The position numbers and the translations under genes were made by a program. A DNA stretch of 64,000 bases from contig JAQJVL010000151.1 of the NCBI GenBank assembly GCA_035578905.1, positions 1,139,001 to 1,203,000 on the forward strand. The letters are read 5' to 3'. The notes beneath the pieces were generated by a model that did no database searches, had not been told where the DNA came from, and saw only the letters and a list, made by a program, of their open reading frames with translations. The stretch is from Stictocephala bisonia (lineage: Eukaryota > Arthropoda > Insecta > Hemiptera > Membracidae). Shown one piece after another: positions 21,009 through 31,962 of this stretch (within the stretch, counting starts at the first letter, position 1; every line of letters begins with the position of its first letter).

Positions 21009-23773
21009 CTCCCCGCGTTGTTGCGACTGACCGTGGCCATTTGCCTCTGACACGTGCCCATAGCAGGAGTGTCGGGGATTTTTCGGGCCTTGCTGGCATG
21101 GCTTCCCTGGGACTTAGTGCGGTCACCTCGGTGTGTCCTGGCGTTTTTGTATCTTTTGGTGGTACGGTGTGTCGAGCCCTTCTTGATTCTGGTTCGGCAT
21201 GCAGTATCATCAGCCTTTCTCTTTTTGAGTCCCTTGACGCCTTAGGACTTGTCAGGCACACCGAGCCCTCTTCTATTACTTGCTGGACGGCATCCCAAAC
21301 TCCTCTACCTATAATTCTAAAGGCGTTTTTCCATTTTAAAATCGAAGGATTTTCCTGGAGGTGGGGTTTTCTTGTTGCCAAGGACCTGGCGGTTTCTTGT
21401 ATCCTAGGGGCAGACTTTATTTCTAAGAGTGGTATGGTGCTTGACCTCCAGAAGCGCCAGATGTTTTTCAAGTTTAATCGGCGAGTTTTGGTGCCTCTAG
21501 TAGGGGATTCTGACTGCCCTCCGGCAGTCAGAGGGGTGGGTTGTGAGCCCGAACAACCCAAGGTGGATCCGGTTGGTCATCTCCTCCCTGAGCAGGCGGA
21601 GGCCATTAGGAGGCTGTGTTTGCGGTTTCCTGATGTGCTTACGCCCGAGCTTGGGGTCACTTCTCTTCTGGAGTATGAGATCCACCTCACCGATTCTCAG
21701 CCAGTTAGAAGTCATCCGTACAAACTTGCTCCCCCAAAGATGGAGGTTATGAGGGCTATGATTGAGGATCTTCTGAGCAAGGGTGTGATTGAACCGTCTC
21801 GTTCTGCTTATGCCAGTCCAGCTTTTCTTGTGCCCAAGCCTAATGGTAAGTCTAGGCTTGTGATGGATTATCGGAGGCTCAACGCTAAGGTCGCTATTGA
21901 CTCGGTACCTCTGCCTGATTTGCATTCTGCGTTTGATTGGTTCGGTAAGGCTAAGTTTTTCAGTGTTTTTGATTTGAACCAGGCCTACCATCAGATTCCA
22001 TTGAAGAAGGAATCACGGCCTATGACTAGCTTCTGTGTTCCCTGGAATCTTTACCAGTTCACTAGGGTTCCTATGGGTCTTGCTGTGGGTGCCCAGACTC
22101 TTACTCGTCTGCTTGATTCCATCTTCCATGATGTGAAGTTCAAGTTTGTTTTCAATTACCTGGACGATCTTCTTGTCTACAGTGAGACTTTCGGGGAACA
22201 CATGCAACATCTGGAGGAAGTTCTTAGTCGCCTCAAATCAGCTGGCCTTACCGTCAATCCAGAGAAAGTCACTTTTGCTCGTCCTGAGATTTCTTTTCTG
22301 GGTCATCTTATCTCTTCTCGAGGCGTCTGCATAGATCCTGCGAGGACCCAGGGCATTCGGGATTTTCCTCCTCCCAGAGATGCCAAGGGGATTGCCCGTT
22401 TTGTGGGGATGGTGAATTTTTACCGTCGCTTCATCCCTAACATGGCCGAGCTTGCTGCCCCGTTGAACGAGCTGCGAAAGAAAGGTGTCCCTTTTGTGTG
22501 GGGCCAAGCTCAGCAGACTGCCTTTGATGCTCTCAAGGAGGCTATCATGCAACCTCCTGTCCTGCGGATGCCTGATTTTAGTAGAGAATTTATTCTTCAG
22601 ACTGATGCCTCCTCCTCCGCCATTGCTGCTGTTCTTTCTCAGGAGTTTGATGGGGTCAGGCAGCCCATCGCTTTTGCTTCGAGGACGTTGTCTCACCAGG
22701 AAAGGAAAGCTTCTTCCATCTATGAGTTAGAGTGTCTGGCTGTTGTCTTTGGTACGGACAAGTTTCGGCGTTTCTTGGAACACGCTGAGTTCTTGCTGGA
22801 GACGGACAATCAGGCCCTGTCTTGGCTTCTAGCCCATCCCCGACAGCTCGGGAAAATTGGTCGCTGGGTGGTCAAAATTTCTGCCTTTAAGTTCCGAGTT
22901 CAACATCTTAGGGGTACCCAGAATGTCATCGCGGATGCTCTTTCCCGCATGTACCACGAACCCAGTGATCCACCGACTGAGGCTGTTGCTCAGTGTGGTG
23001 CTGTTCTTCTGGATTTTCCTCTGGCTTTTGACGACCTACTGTCCCATCAGCAGAAAGATCCTGAGCTGTCAGTCATCTTAGGTGAGCTTCAAGAGGGAGG
23101 TGCCCACCCTCCCTATTTTCTGTCCAAAGGGGTACTCTGTTGCCGTCCTCGACAGAGGGGTGAACCCCGTGTAGTGCTGCCTAGTCATCTAGTACCGATG
23201 GTCTTTCAGTATTATCACTCTTCTCTTGTGGGCGGTCATCTTGGCATTCATAAGACCATCGCTAAGATTCGTAGGTACTTCATCTGGAAGGGCATTGACC
23301 GGGATGTTGCGGGCAGAGTGCGGGCTTGTCACCTGTGCTCTCTCAGCAAGCCTAGTCAGAATGCAAGGTTAGGGTTGTTATCTTCTGAGGTGGCCGAGCG
23401 TCCTTTTGAGAAGGTGTTCATCGACTACGTGGGTCCTTTTCCCCGTAGCAAGTCAGGTAGCTCCTACCTACTTGTTTGTGTGGATGCTTTCTCGAAGTTC
23501 GTTTGGCTTTTCCCACTTCGGAGTGCCACGGCTAAGCTCACCATCCGTGCTCTCCAGTCCCAACTCTTCCAGCACTTTGGTGTGCCTTCCACTCTTGTGT
23601 CCGACAACGGTAGCCAGTTTACCTCACACGAGTTTCGTAGGTTCTGTTTTGGCAATGGTATCAGGCATGTGACTACCTCTCCGTATTACCCACAGCCTTC
23701 TCATGCAGAGCGGTTCAACCGCAATCTTCGGTCTGCCCTTATTACTTTCCATGCTGAGAAGCAGAACACCTGA
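20945..23773 (+). CDS. pol: Pol polyprotein (protease, reverse transcriptase, RNase H, integrase), ended early by TGA
   Basis: The frame opens after a stop at 20942-20944 and overlaps gag by 64 bases. It has no ATG near its start (21041 is TTG), which fits expression by -1 frameshift. Counting from 21041: aspartic protease DSGS at residues 49-52; reverse transcriptase with LVMDYRRLN near 273, DLNQAYHQIP at 311 and YLDD at 373-376; RNase H with QTDAS near 520, YELE at 561, ETDN at 587 and ADALS at 631; integrase zinc finger H726, H733, C763, C766; integrase core D795, D855 and E890, with 34 residues between the last two by my count. A TGA at 23771-23773 stops translation 20 codons after the catalytic glutamate, while the same frame stays open beyond it. 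All catalytic residues are present, but the integrase C-terminal domain is cut off. Confidence 0.93.
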   Translation: MSTCSGSWGGKRSARGVASTVAPRVVATDRGHLPLTRAHSRSVGDFSGLAGMASLGLSAVTSVCPGVFVSFGGTVCRALLDSGSACSIISLSLFESLDALGLVRHTEPSSITCWTASQTPLPIILKAFFHFKIEGFSWRWGFLVAKDLAVSCILGADFISKSGMVLDLQKRQMFFKFNRRVLVPLVGDSDCPPAVRGVGCEPEQPKVDPVGHLLPEQAEAIRRLCLRFPDVLTPELGVTSLLEYEIHLTDSQPVRSHPYKLAPPKMEVMRAMIEDLLSKGVIEPSRSAYASPAFLVPKPNGKSRLVMDYRRLNAKVAIDSVPLPDLHSAFDWFGKAKFFSVFDLNQAYHQIPLKKESRPMTSFCVPWNLYQFTRVPMGLAVGAQTLTRLLDSIFHDVKFKFVFNYLDDLLVYSETFGEHMQHLEEVLSRLKSAGLTVNPEKVTFARPEISFLGHLISSRGVCIDPARTQGIRDFPPPRDAKGIARFVGMVNFYRRFIPNMAELAAPLNELRKKGVPFVWGQAQQTAFDALKEAIMQPPVLRMPDFSREFILQTDASSSAIAAVLSQEFDGVRQPIAFASRTLSHQERKASSIYELECLAVVFGTDKFRRFLEHAEFLLETDNQALSWLLAHPRQLGKIGRWVVKISAFKFRVQHLRGTQNVIADALSRMYHEPSDPPTEAVAQCGAVLLDFPLAFDDLLSHQQKDPELSVILGELQEGGAHPPYFLSKGVLCCRPRQRGEPRVVLPSHLVPMVFQYYHSSLVGGHLGIHKTIAKIRRYFIWKGIDRDVAGRVRACHLCSLSKPSQNARLGLLSSEVAERPFEKVFIDYVGPFPRSKSGSSYLLVCVDAFSKFVWLFPLRSATAKLTIRALQSQLFQHFGVPSTLVSDNGSQFTSHEFRRFCFGNGIRHVTTSPYYPQPSHAERFNRNLRSALITFHAEKQNT
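20972..21020 (+). promoter_or_regulatory. Programmed -1 ribosomal frameshift signal between gag and pol
   Basis: The heptamer GGGAAAC (20972-20978) is positioned in the gag frame as G GGA AAC, the canonical X XXY YYZ arrangement. After a 6-base spacer a GC-rich stem follows: 20985-20995 pairs with 21007-21017 (seven Watson-Crick pairs, then G-U, G-C, U-G, U-A) around an 11-base loop. The stem can be extended outward by two G-U pairs and one C-G pair (20982-20984 with 21018-21020). The pol frame is the -1 frame and is open from 20945 onward, so a slip here joins gag to pol without a stop. The gag stop lies at the loop-stem border. Function is inferred from structure. Confidence 0.85.
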
Positions 23774-24283
23774 GATGAGAGTCTCTCTTGGCTCCAGCTT
23801 GCTTTTAATTCTTCCAAGCATGAGAGTCACAATGCCACTCCCTTCGAGATTCTACATGGCTACCCTCCTAACAACCCTTTGTCCAACTTGTGGAGGCTAG
23901 AGGATCTTCTACCTACGCCAGGTGCCACTGACGTAGTGTCCACGTGGCGGGCTGCTCGGTGCAACCTGCTACGTGCTAGAGAGAGAGTGAGGAGGAGGTA
24001 TGATAAGGGTCGTACTCCTAACCCTTTTCAGGTTGGAGATCTAGTTCTTTGTCAGGCTCACCCGGTCAGTTCGGCCGCGGAACGAAGAGCTGCAAAGTTG
24101 TGCTATCGGTGGTCTGGTCCCCACCGCATCGATAGGTTTTTGTCACCGGTGACTGCTCTGCTGGTTGATCCCCAGTCAGGCAGGGTGTTTGGGAAAGCCC
24201 ATGTGTCCCAGCTTAAGGCTTTCCGGGGAACGGTTGGTCCAGGAGTTGGTGTTCCTGGGGGTTTCTTGGGGCAAAGAGATTGA
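23774..24283 (+). pseudogene. Integrase C-terminal region beyond the premature TGA
   Basis: The pol frame continues without another stop to TGA at 24281-24283. It contains landmarks of a Ty3 integrase C-terminus: LAFNSSKHESHNATPFE, YDKGRTPNPFQVGDLV and RWSGPHRIDRFL, the last two resembling the GPY/F-type module. No chromodomain is recognisable. The single TGA is the only lesion I see in pol, so it may be a recent mutation or a sequencing error. Without readthrough this region is not translated. Confidence 0.85.
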
Positions 24284-24501
24284 TCACCTCTGCGCCCTAG
24301 GTGGCTGTTCTGAGAGAGTCTTCTCTCTCTCTTTTTCTTGTCGGGCCCGACAGTCAGGGTAGTTTGCTCCCTGTTCGAGGGGTTCCCCTCTTAGTTTCTC
24401 TTGGACGTCCTAGGAGCACCACTCTTCGGAGGTCTTCTTCGTCTTCTGTTGGGTTCCCTGAGGTACCGAGTTTGCTCCCCTGCCTGGGTGTGTTGAGGTT
24501 T
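24284..24501 (+). other. 3' untranslated region of the LTR element
   Basis: Between the end of pol and the polypurine tract. No envelope-like frame fits in this space. Confidence 0.7.
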
Positions 24502-24513
24502 GCAGAGGGAGGT
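24502..24513 (+). other. Polypurine tract
   Basis: GCAGAGGGAGGT directly precedes the TG of the 3' LTR, the place where plus-strand DNA synthesis is primed. The purine core is AGAGGGAGG. Confidence 0.75.
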
Positions 24514-26610
24514 TGTACCGGGTCTTGGACCGGTACAGTTTCGTTTTTTTCGTCGTGGTCTGCCAGGCTGCCTGAGATTCGCTTTTGCCTTGCGTTCCGC
24601 GTAGTTGGTGGCCGTTGGTTTCGATCCGTTTCGTTCCTGGTTCCAGCAGCTTCGGTCCGGTTGACCGGCGTCTAGATTGTTCGAGCTGTTCGGTGGTTCT
24701 GCGGCCGTTAGTCTTGTGCTGTCTGGAGAAATAGGCATGTCAGGCTAAAGACGCCAAAACGTAAGTGTTAATTTTGTAAGTTTTAATATCTAATCACCCT
24801 TTTGGTGAGAATATTGTGTTTAAATAATATTAATCGGGCTTAGTTGTGTTTTCAGGGTTTTGTTAAATTTGTATTCTTTGTCTAGATGTTTCTCAGACTA
24901 GGTTAAAGCCATGTGCTTCCATGTTACCTTTTACCGTTAATTACCGTTAATGCTTTTTATATCTGCCTTTATTTTTCAATTGTAATTCTGTATAATGTTT
25001 ATTGAGCCTTTTTACAGTTGTAGTTACCGATTTCCTATTTTTTTTTGTTCTTTGCCAATAACCTAGCCTAGCTGTACTCTTTGATTTTCATGTTATAACC
25101 TATTGCTCATGTATCCATGGCCTAGTATTCAGTTTGTCATTTTTTAAGTCCATATACGTAATTAATTCTTTTATAATTTGTTAATTGTAATTTTTCTTAA
25201 ATCTGAGTTTGCCAACATAATTATTCATGACCTAAAAAATAGATCTTTTATTTTTTCTAGTGTGCTAATCCTGTATAATTTTGTCTGTGCCCGTTTTGTT
25301 TTGCCATGTCATGTTTAGTGGTTATGTATAATATTTGTGTTGTGATGGCTGGACTGTTTTTAATGTGCTGTGGTGTTGTCCTACAGTCCAGGGTCCTTGA
25401 GTGGGACTTTCAACCCTCAGCCGGTCGTCCGGGCAATGTTCATTCATCTTCACTGCTAGCCTGGCCTGAGGACCATGTTGGAGCCTGGAGTCGCCCGCTA
25501 CCCGCTCTACATCTTTAGGGTACAAGTCTTCTGTCCTCAGGTCAGTGCGTTCCTTATTTTTCCCGGCGGCTGAGCTGGGGCTGATTTGTGAAAAGAAAAA
25601 TAAATAAATAAAAAAGAAATATAGACGAAAAAAAAATGATTATGGAACTGTATGTGGCCTAGGCCTAAAACTTGAACTTTAACAGTGATTCTATAAAACA
25701 GCCATGGGGACATTGCTAGGAATTATATTTTAAAATTTAAGAAGGAAAAAAAAAAGAAAAGAAAACGTTGATATTTATTGTTATTTATTTAATTAGTTTA
25801 TTTTATTGTTATATTTTTTTAGATTTTATATTTTGTTAGGTCCCTATGGTTAAGTTATGTTATCGTTGATTATTATGTTTAGGCCTAGTGAGTTAGTTAT
25901 TTATTTATTTATTTCGTGTTTTGGTATTATTGATGTCAGGGGATAACAGATGTCTTGAAGTGACTTTTTACTACGGTACCGTGTTATATTTTCTTTTAAA
26001 TTGTTTAATTTTTAAATTCTTCACCAAAAGGGGATTATTGTTAACTTAATTCGGAGCTGCCCCGGGATTCCGGCTTACTCCCGGGCCTCGGTGGAATCAA
26101 GGGATGTGGGCCAAATTGCCGGCTTAATTGATGATACCAAAATTTTTGTTTCCAGAAGTTTTCTAAATTTTCACTTTTATTTTGGGGTTATCTAAATTTG
26201 TTTCTTAATGGTCATTTTTAAATTGTTAATAATTTGTCTTACGTTTTGGGAGTCTCAGGCCAAACTGCAGATAGGCCAGGTAATTGTTCACTTTGGTATT
26301 TGTAGAGTTTGTGGTATTTATAGCGTTTGTTATTATTGTGTGTTAATTTGTTAATGTTAGTTATCTTGTCATTTATTTAAGTGAGTTTTTATATTGTGGC
26401 CTTCTGCCTATTTTATATTGTGGCCTTCTGCCGTTTTTGATTTATTAAATGATTATTTTTCTTGCTTGCCTGGAAATAAAATTAGTTTTGCTCAGCTGCC
26501 GAGTGTTATTTTGACCCTCCAACTGCCACCCGTGATCCCATCGCTCGACTTGTTTTGAGCCATCCCCCGGTTGGCACGCTTTCCAGCTTTGGTGGGGGGG
26601 ATGGGTCTCA
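24514..26610 (+). repeat. 3' LTR, 2,097 bp
   Basis: Near-identical partner of the 5' LTR, 8 bp longer. The length difference is fully explained by a 10-bp duplication and three homopolymer changes. Ends GGATGGGTCTCA at 26610 and is followed by GCAC and the satellite. Confidence 0.95.
26475..26480 (+). promoter_or_regulatory. Polyadenylation signal AATAAA in the 3' LTR
   Basis: AATAAA 130 bases before the LTR end, the likely 3' processing signal of the genomic transcript. Confidence 0.55.
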
Positions 26611-28115
26611 GCACTAATGACTGTATGGATAACCCTTGTGCTGTAAGTACACTCAACTGGATCACACTCACAACCACATTACATTACCCTTGACCGTATA
26701 GTGGCACTAATGACTGTATGGATAACCCTTGTGCTGTAAGTACCCTCAACTGGATCACACTCACAACCACATTACATTACCCTTGACCGTACATTGGCAC
26801 TAATGACTGAATGGACAACCCTTGTGCTGTAAGTACCCTCAACTGGATCACACTCACAACCACATTACATTAACCTAGACCGTACAGTAGCACTAATGAC
26901 TGTATGAACAACCCTTGTGCTGTAAGTACCCTCAACTGGATCACACTCACAACCACATTACATTACCCTTGAACGTATAGTGGCACTAATGACTGAATGG
27001 ACAACCCTTGTGCTGTAAGTACCCTCAACTGGATCACACTCACAACCACATTACAATACCCTTGACCATACAGTGGCACTAATGACTGTATGGATAACAA
27101 TTGTGCTGTAAGTACCCTCAACTGGATCACACTCACAACCACATTACATTACCCTAGACCGTACAGTGACACTAATGACTGAATAGACAACCCTTGTGCT
27201 GTAAGTACCCTCAACTGGATCACACTCACAACCACATTACATTACCCTTGACCGTACAGTGACACTAATGACTGTATGGACAACCCTTGTGCTGTAAGTA
27301 CACTCAATTGTATCACACTCACAACCACATTACATTACCATAGACCGTACAGTAGCACTAATGACTGTATGGACAACTCTTGTGCTGTAACTACCCTCAA
27401 CTGGATCACACTCACAACCACATTACAATATACTTGACCGTACAGTGGCACTAATGACTGTATGGACAACCCTTGTGCTGTAAATACCCTCAACTGGATC
27501 ACACTCACAACCACATTACATTACCCTTGACCGTACAGTGACACTAATGACTGAATGGACAACCCTTGTGCTGTAACTACCCTCAACTGGATCACACTCA
27601 CAACCACATTACATTACCCTTGACCGTACAGTGGCACTAATGACTGGATGGACAACCCTTGTGCTGTAACTACCCTCAACTGGATCACACTCACAACCAC
27701 ATTACATTACCATAGACCGTACAGTAACACTATTGACTGTATGGACAACCCTTGTGCTGTAAGTACCCTCAACTGGATCACACTCTCATCCAAATTACAT
27801 TACCCTTGACCGTACAGTAGCACTAATGACTGTATGGACAACCCTTGTGCTGTAAGTACCCTCAACTGGATCACACTCACAACCACATTACAATATACTT
27901 GACCGTACAGTGGCACTAATGACTGTATGGACAACCCTTGTGCTGTAAGTACCCTCAACTGGATCACACTCACAACCACATTACATTACCCTTAACCGTA
28001 CAGTGGCACTAATGACTGTATGGACAACCCTTGTGCTGTAAGTACCCTCAACTGGATCACACTCACAACACATTACAATATACTTGACCATACAGTGGCA
28101 CTCATATGACTGTAT
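26611..28115. repeat. 93-bp satellite, block 3
   Basis: About 16 further units of the satellite. Its first four bases GCAC are the right copy of the LTR element's target duplication. Units vary at a few positions (CCCTTGACCGTACAGTGGCAC against CCATAGACCGTACAGTAGCAC). The array ends in a degenerate unit near 28115, after which the sequence is unique. Confidence 0.95.
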
Positions 28116-29475
28116 GGACACTTTCTTTGTACCAAACACTGTATATTACAGACAGAATGAGACACATAATCCATGTTCTAAGGAATAATAGTCGGATTTG
28201 CGGATGGAAGCGGGATAACCATAAGAACACAGTTCCTTCGACACAAGTCTTCTTGTGTTACAGTATAAATGTGAGTTTACTTGTGTCTTTTAATGAAAGT
28301 GAATTAATAAATTAAATAACATGGCTTGAGTTGTATATTGTAAGAAACTTCAAACAGACAGTTAAAATGATAGTCGAATTATTTTTATTGAATAAATTTT
28401 AATCGGGCAAAATGATATAGTTTTTTGTTATCAATATTTTATTCGATTTTATGTTAAGCAGGTGCTTATCGGTAGGTAGCTATGTTGATCTTTTACCTCT
28501 ATTTTCTGTAAGGTTCGTTATTGACTGGTTTAAACAAACAATGAAGTACAATAGTATGGAAATGAGCTATGATACCATTTTGATAAATATATATATTGGA
28601 ATTGAAGAAAAAAACACACTCTACTATCCACTGTAGAGCTAGTTAGTATGCTCCTATGTTGACAGAGCCAACGAGTATTACAGTGCAGTATGATAATGCA
28701 CTGTGTTAAAATATAACCAATTAATGATTTCTAAGTTTATACGTTGTAGATAAACTGTTATATCTCAATCAATCACTTTAAAGAGTCTGCTATACCTCAT
28801 TTTCAAGGGCCACCATATTGGATTATATTCTCTATCAGAAAGCTTACAGCTTTATTTATGAACGTTACATTTTAAATATAAGCTTTTTTTAGAACTAGAA
28901 AAAATTTTCTAGACGCCTGATGATACGGAAAATATAAAATTAGAGATTCAAAAATTATTAGTTTTAATGGTTTTGCTTAACTAATCTTGTTTTGTAAAAA
29001 AATCACTTTTCATCAATAACTTGTTTTCTTTTACATGTAAGGTCTCATTAGTCAGGTACATTTATGCTCAATAAATAAAGCCAGTACCACTTTTTAATTA
29101 ATTTAAAACTTTTTGATATATTGGAGGTTAAATCATACCATTTTAGGATAAGAAGCACTCATATCTTTGTATAAGCACATCAAATTATAAAATAAAGGAC
29201 ATTTTTAGGTAAACCACCACTACAAGTTTAGTCACTTGTAATAAACTTTCTTAAAAAATAAACTAATTTTCCATTGCAGTAAACAAACAAATTTTACTAA
29301 TTTATAAGTGCGGCCATGTTTGTAATATGAGTCCAAAACGTTCAACAATTTTTGAGCATGTGTATAGATGTATTATATGACTCTTTACTATTGGAGTCCA
29401 CGTGGCAACAATTTATTATCCACAAATTGCTTATAAAGTGGATAAATAGCCAACAATTAATTATTTATCTATTAC

Positions 29476-29520
<45 letters not shown>

Positions 29521-30064
29521 CGTGTGTTATAAGACCCTTATTAGTATTAAGATTGTATAATGTTATCCTTCCGGATGTCGTCTTAAACATTATTTTCTAC
29601 GAGTCACCATCTTCGAGATATTCACGTTAAAACAGCCCTTAAATTTTATAAACTGAAAAATGCTTTATCGCGAAACTGCATTTGGCTAATCGTAAAAAAC
29701 TAAAATAAAAGGAATCTGAAAAGAACATTTCAAAACTTTTTTAACATCTTATAGGACCCAAAGTTTACTTACCAAACTGTAACACGTTTACAACCAACGT
29801 TTATCAAACAATGTGATTGTTGAAAAATAGTTTTCCACAAGAGAAACACTGTTTTGGATATTTAAAAAACTGACAAAAATATGAAATGTTGGGGTAAACA
29901 TTTCAATATTCAATGCTCTATAGATCTACAGGGGTGCATTTAAATGAAATGTTGGAAGTCACATTTTATTCTTAAAATGAGTTAATTAACCAGTTTTTTT
30001 ACAACCAGTTATTTTAAAATATTTTATCCCATATCAAGGTCCTTCAATTTTCATTAACTTGCTT
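28116..30064. other. AT-rich stretch with no recognisable gene
   Basis: Low-GC DNA. An open frame of 92 codons at 29352-29630 exists only because it crosses the AT microsatellite. An 18-bp palindrome CTAGAAAAAATTTTCTAG lies near 28897. Confidence 0.55.
29477..29519. repeat. (AT)n microsatellite
   Basis: About 20 AT dinucleotides without interruption. Confidence 0.95.
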
Positions 30065-30345
30065 GTAACAATACGGATTCAGCCAGTTGTGTGTATGATT
30101 GCAATAGGTCAGCCTATTTTATGTCAGCCTATTTTATGTATGAATGAATAACCAAGCTGTAGATTTGTGACAGCAAGGATTCAGCTAGTTGTGTGTTACG
30201 ATTGGAAGAGGTGAGCTTGTTATATGCAGGGGATGAATGTTCATTAGTGTTGTGACATTAAGGATCCAGTTAGTTGTGTGTACGATTGGAAGATGTTATT
30301 TTTGGTAATGTGTGGGTGATTGGTCATTTTCTGTGGCAGCTGTTA
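30065..30345. repeat. Three-copy imperfect tandem repeat of about 90-100 bp
   Basis: GGATTCAGCCAGTTGTGTG, GGATTCAGCTAGTTGTGTG and GGATCCAGTTAGTTGTGTG begin at about 30075, 30176 and 30262, each followed by ACGATTGGAAGA or ATGATTGCAATA. A short internal duplication GTCAGCCTATTTTAT lies in the first copy. Confidence 0.75.
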
Positions 30346-31962
30346 GTCACAGATCTCATCTGCTTCATACTGTAATAACTTTACGTAATAACACATAGTA
30401 AGTATTATGTATCTATATAATTACTATTTTTTTACACGTATGTCCTAACGTTCCTAATTAAATTTTTTTCACTCAATCATCGCATGACGTAACCTATTCT
30501 TTAGTTTTTCAAGTTCATAATCAAAATCCACCTTTTTTTAAATGTCTAGTTCCAAATATTTTGTTTAGTTTTTTAAAAATATTTTTAGCTTTGGTGTATT
30601 CAGTGTAAAAATACGTTTGCAACAAAAATTAGATATAGATATCTGACTGAAGTAACAAACATAGCCTACAGAGGATCTAGAAGGTAATTAAATTAAAGTG
30701 AATTGATTACTAATTAAAACAATAATGACACTAATTAATAATTAAAATATATTTATATTATATTTATTAAATTAAAAATCTGTCAGAATATAATCTGACA
30801 AGGAATTATTCAGTGTGTTTTGTAAGAATAGGGTTTAATTAATACTAATACCAGTGGAATTACGTAGCATTTAATCAGTCATACTCTGTGTCAGAGAGCA
30901 TAGAGGATGAAATCACTTCAATGGGCACGTCTTTGTGTAGTTTCCTGGAGATGATTGTCCTTGCATTATAAACTAGCATAGTAAATGCCATTTTTGTAAC
31001 TTGTTTAACCATATTTGTTTAGTTGTAAAACCTAAATATTTTTAAAGCTTTGAACAATACTATTTGAAATATTTAGCTCTCGATTTCACAGGCTAACATT
31101 AAATTTTATTAAACAATATTGAAGACAAACTACAATACATTACATATAAGTACAGTTTTTTAATGTGGTTAAATTATACAATGTAATCTAAGTCACATAG
31201 TAGTTTGTTATATAGTAATAAGTGATTGATGAATGAGCAATTGGCACCTAACGACAATACATTTTTTTAGAAATATTTGAAACCTGATCTGCACGTCTGA
31301 ACACAATTTTGATTAAATTGTACGCTAAATATGAAACTGTTACTAGTGAATATTAAACCAACGAACACAAATCCGTAGCAATTTTTACCCCAAATACAGA
31401 TTTTTATCAAAATAAAAATCAAGGGCACAGTAATATGTATATAACTTTAATCATATTTACTTTTTTTAAACACGAATTTTCCCTACGGCAAATAATAACT
31501 GAGATATTTAGCAAAAATTCTGGTTATGTTACGTTATTTTAAGCTATTTATAAATTACCCTGTATTTCGGAATGCGCAGGAAATGTTTTCTATACAAGAC
31601 GGTTAACAGTAAAATTTTAAAAATAAAAATGCATAAAATAACTATGTGTTTTTTTAAGAAAAAGTAGGCCATGGATGCTACATTTTCTTCAAGGCCGCTG
31701 CAAAAATGTACCCACCAAAATACAAGCCAATTTTAACTAACTTAACCTAATGCCAGTATTTTCTTGAATGTTTCAGTAATTATTTATCGCAGGATCATAT
31801 GGATGACACTAGATATTAGGCTGAATTGTGACATTGTCAATAATTTGTATACATTTGAATGACAAATAAATGACTTTAATTATTTTTATAACTGTTTAAA
31901 GAGAAAAGTATCTATAGAGTTTACCAACTCTTGAAGTATAACTTATTACACAGAGAAGACCC
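30346..31962. other. AT-rich stretch with no recognisable feature
   Basis: No supported open frame. The segment 31460-31540 (AATAACTGAGATATTTAGC) resembles parts of 35790-35830 and, inverted, 36070-36100, so a diverged dispersed repeat may be present. Confidence 0.5.

Larger units (their letters stand above)
17142..26610 (+). mobile_element. Full-length Ty3-type LTR retrotransposon, recently inserted in the 93-bp satellite
   Basis: The element is 9,469 bp and consists of a 5' LTR (17142-19230), primer-binding site, leader, gag, pol in the -1 frame, polypurine tract and 3' LTR (24514-26610). It is flanked by the 4-bp duplication GCAC. Removing it and one GCAC restores a continuous satellite unit (GTGGCACTAATG). 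The LTRs start TG and end CA. By eye I find only two substitutions and four small indels between the two LTRs, so the insertion is young. There is no envelope frame. Domain order protease, reverse transcriptase, RNase H, integrase is that of Ty3/mdg4-type elements. The coding part is much richer in GC than the surrounding host DNA. Confidence 0.95.

Noticed and set aside
24301..24738. Envelope-like or other third frame after pol (24301-24675 plus, 24391-24738 minus)
   Set aside because: These frames run into the 3' LTR, have no transmembrane or signal features, and overlap the polypurine tract.
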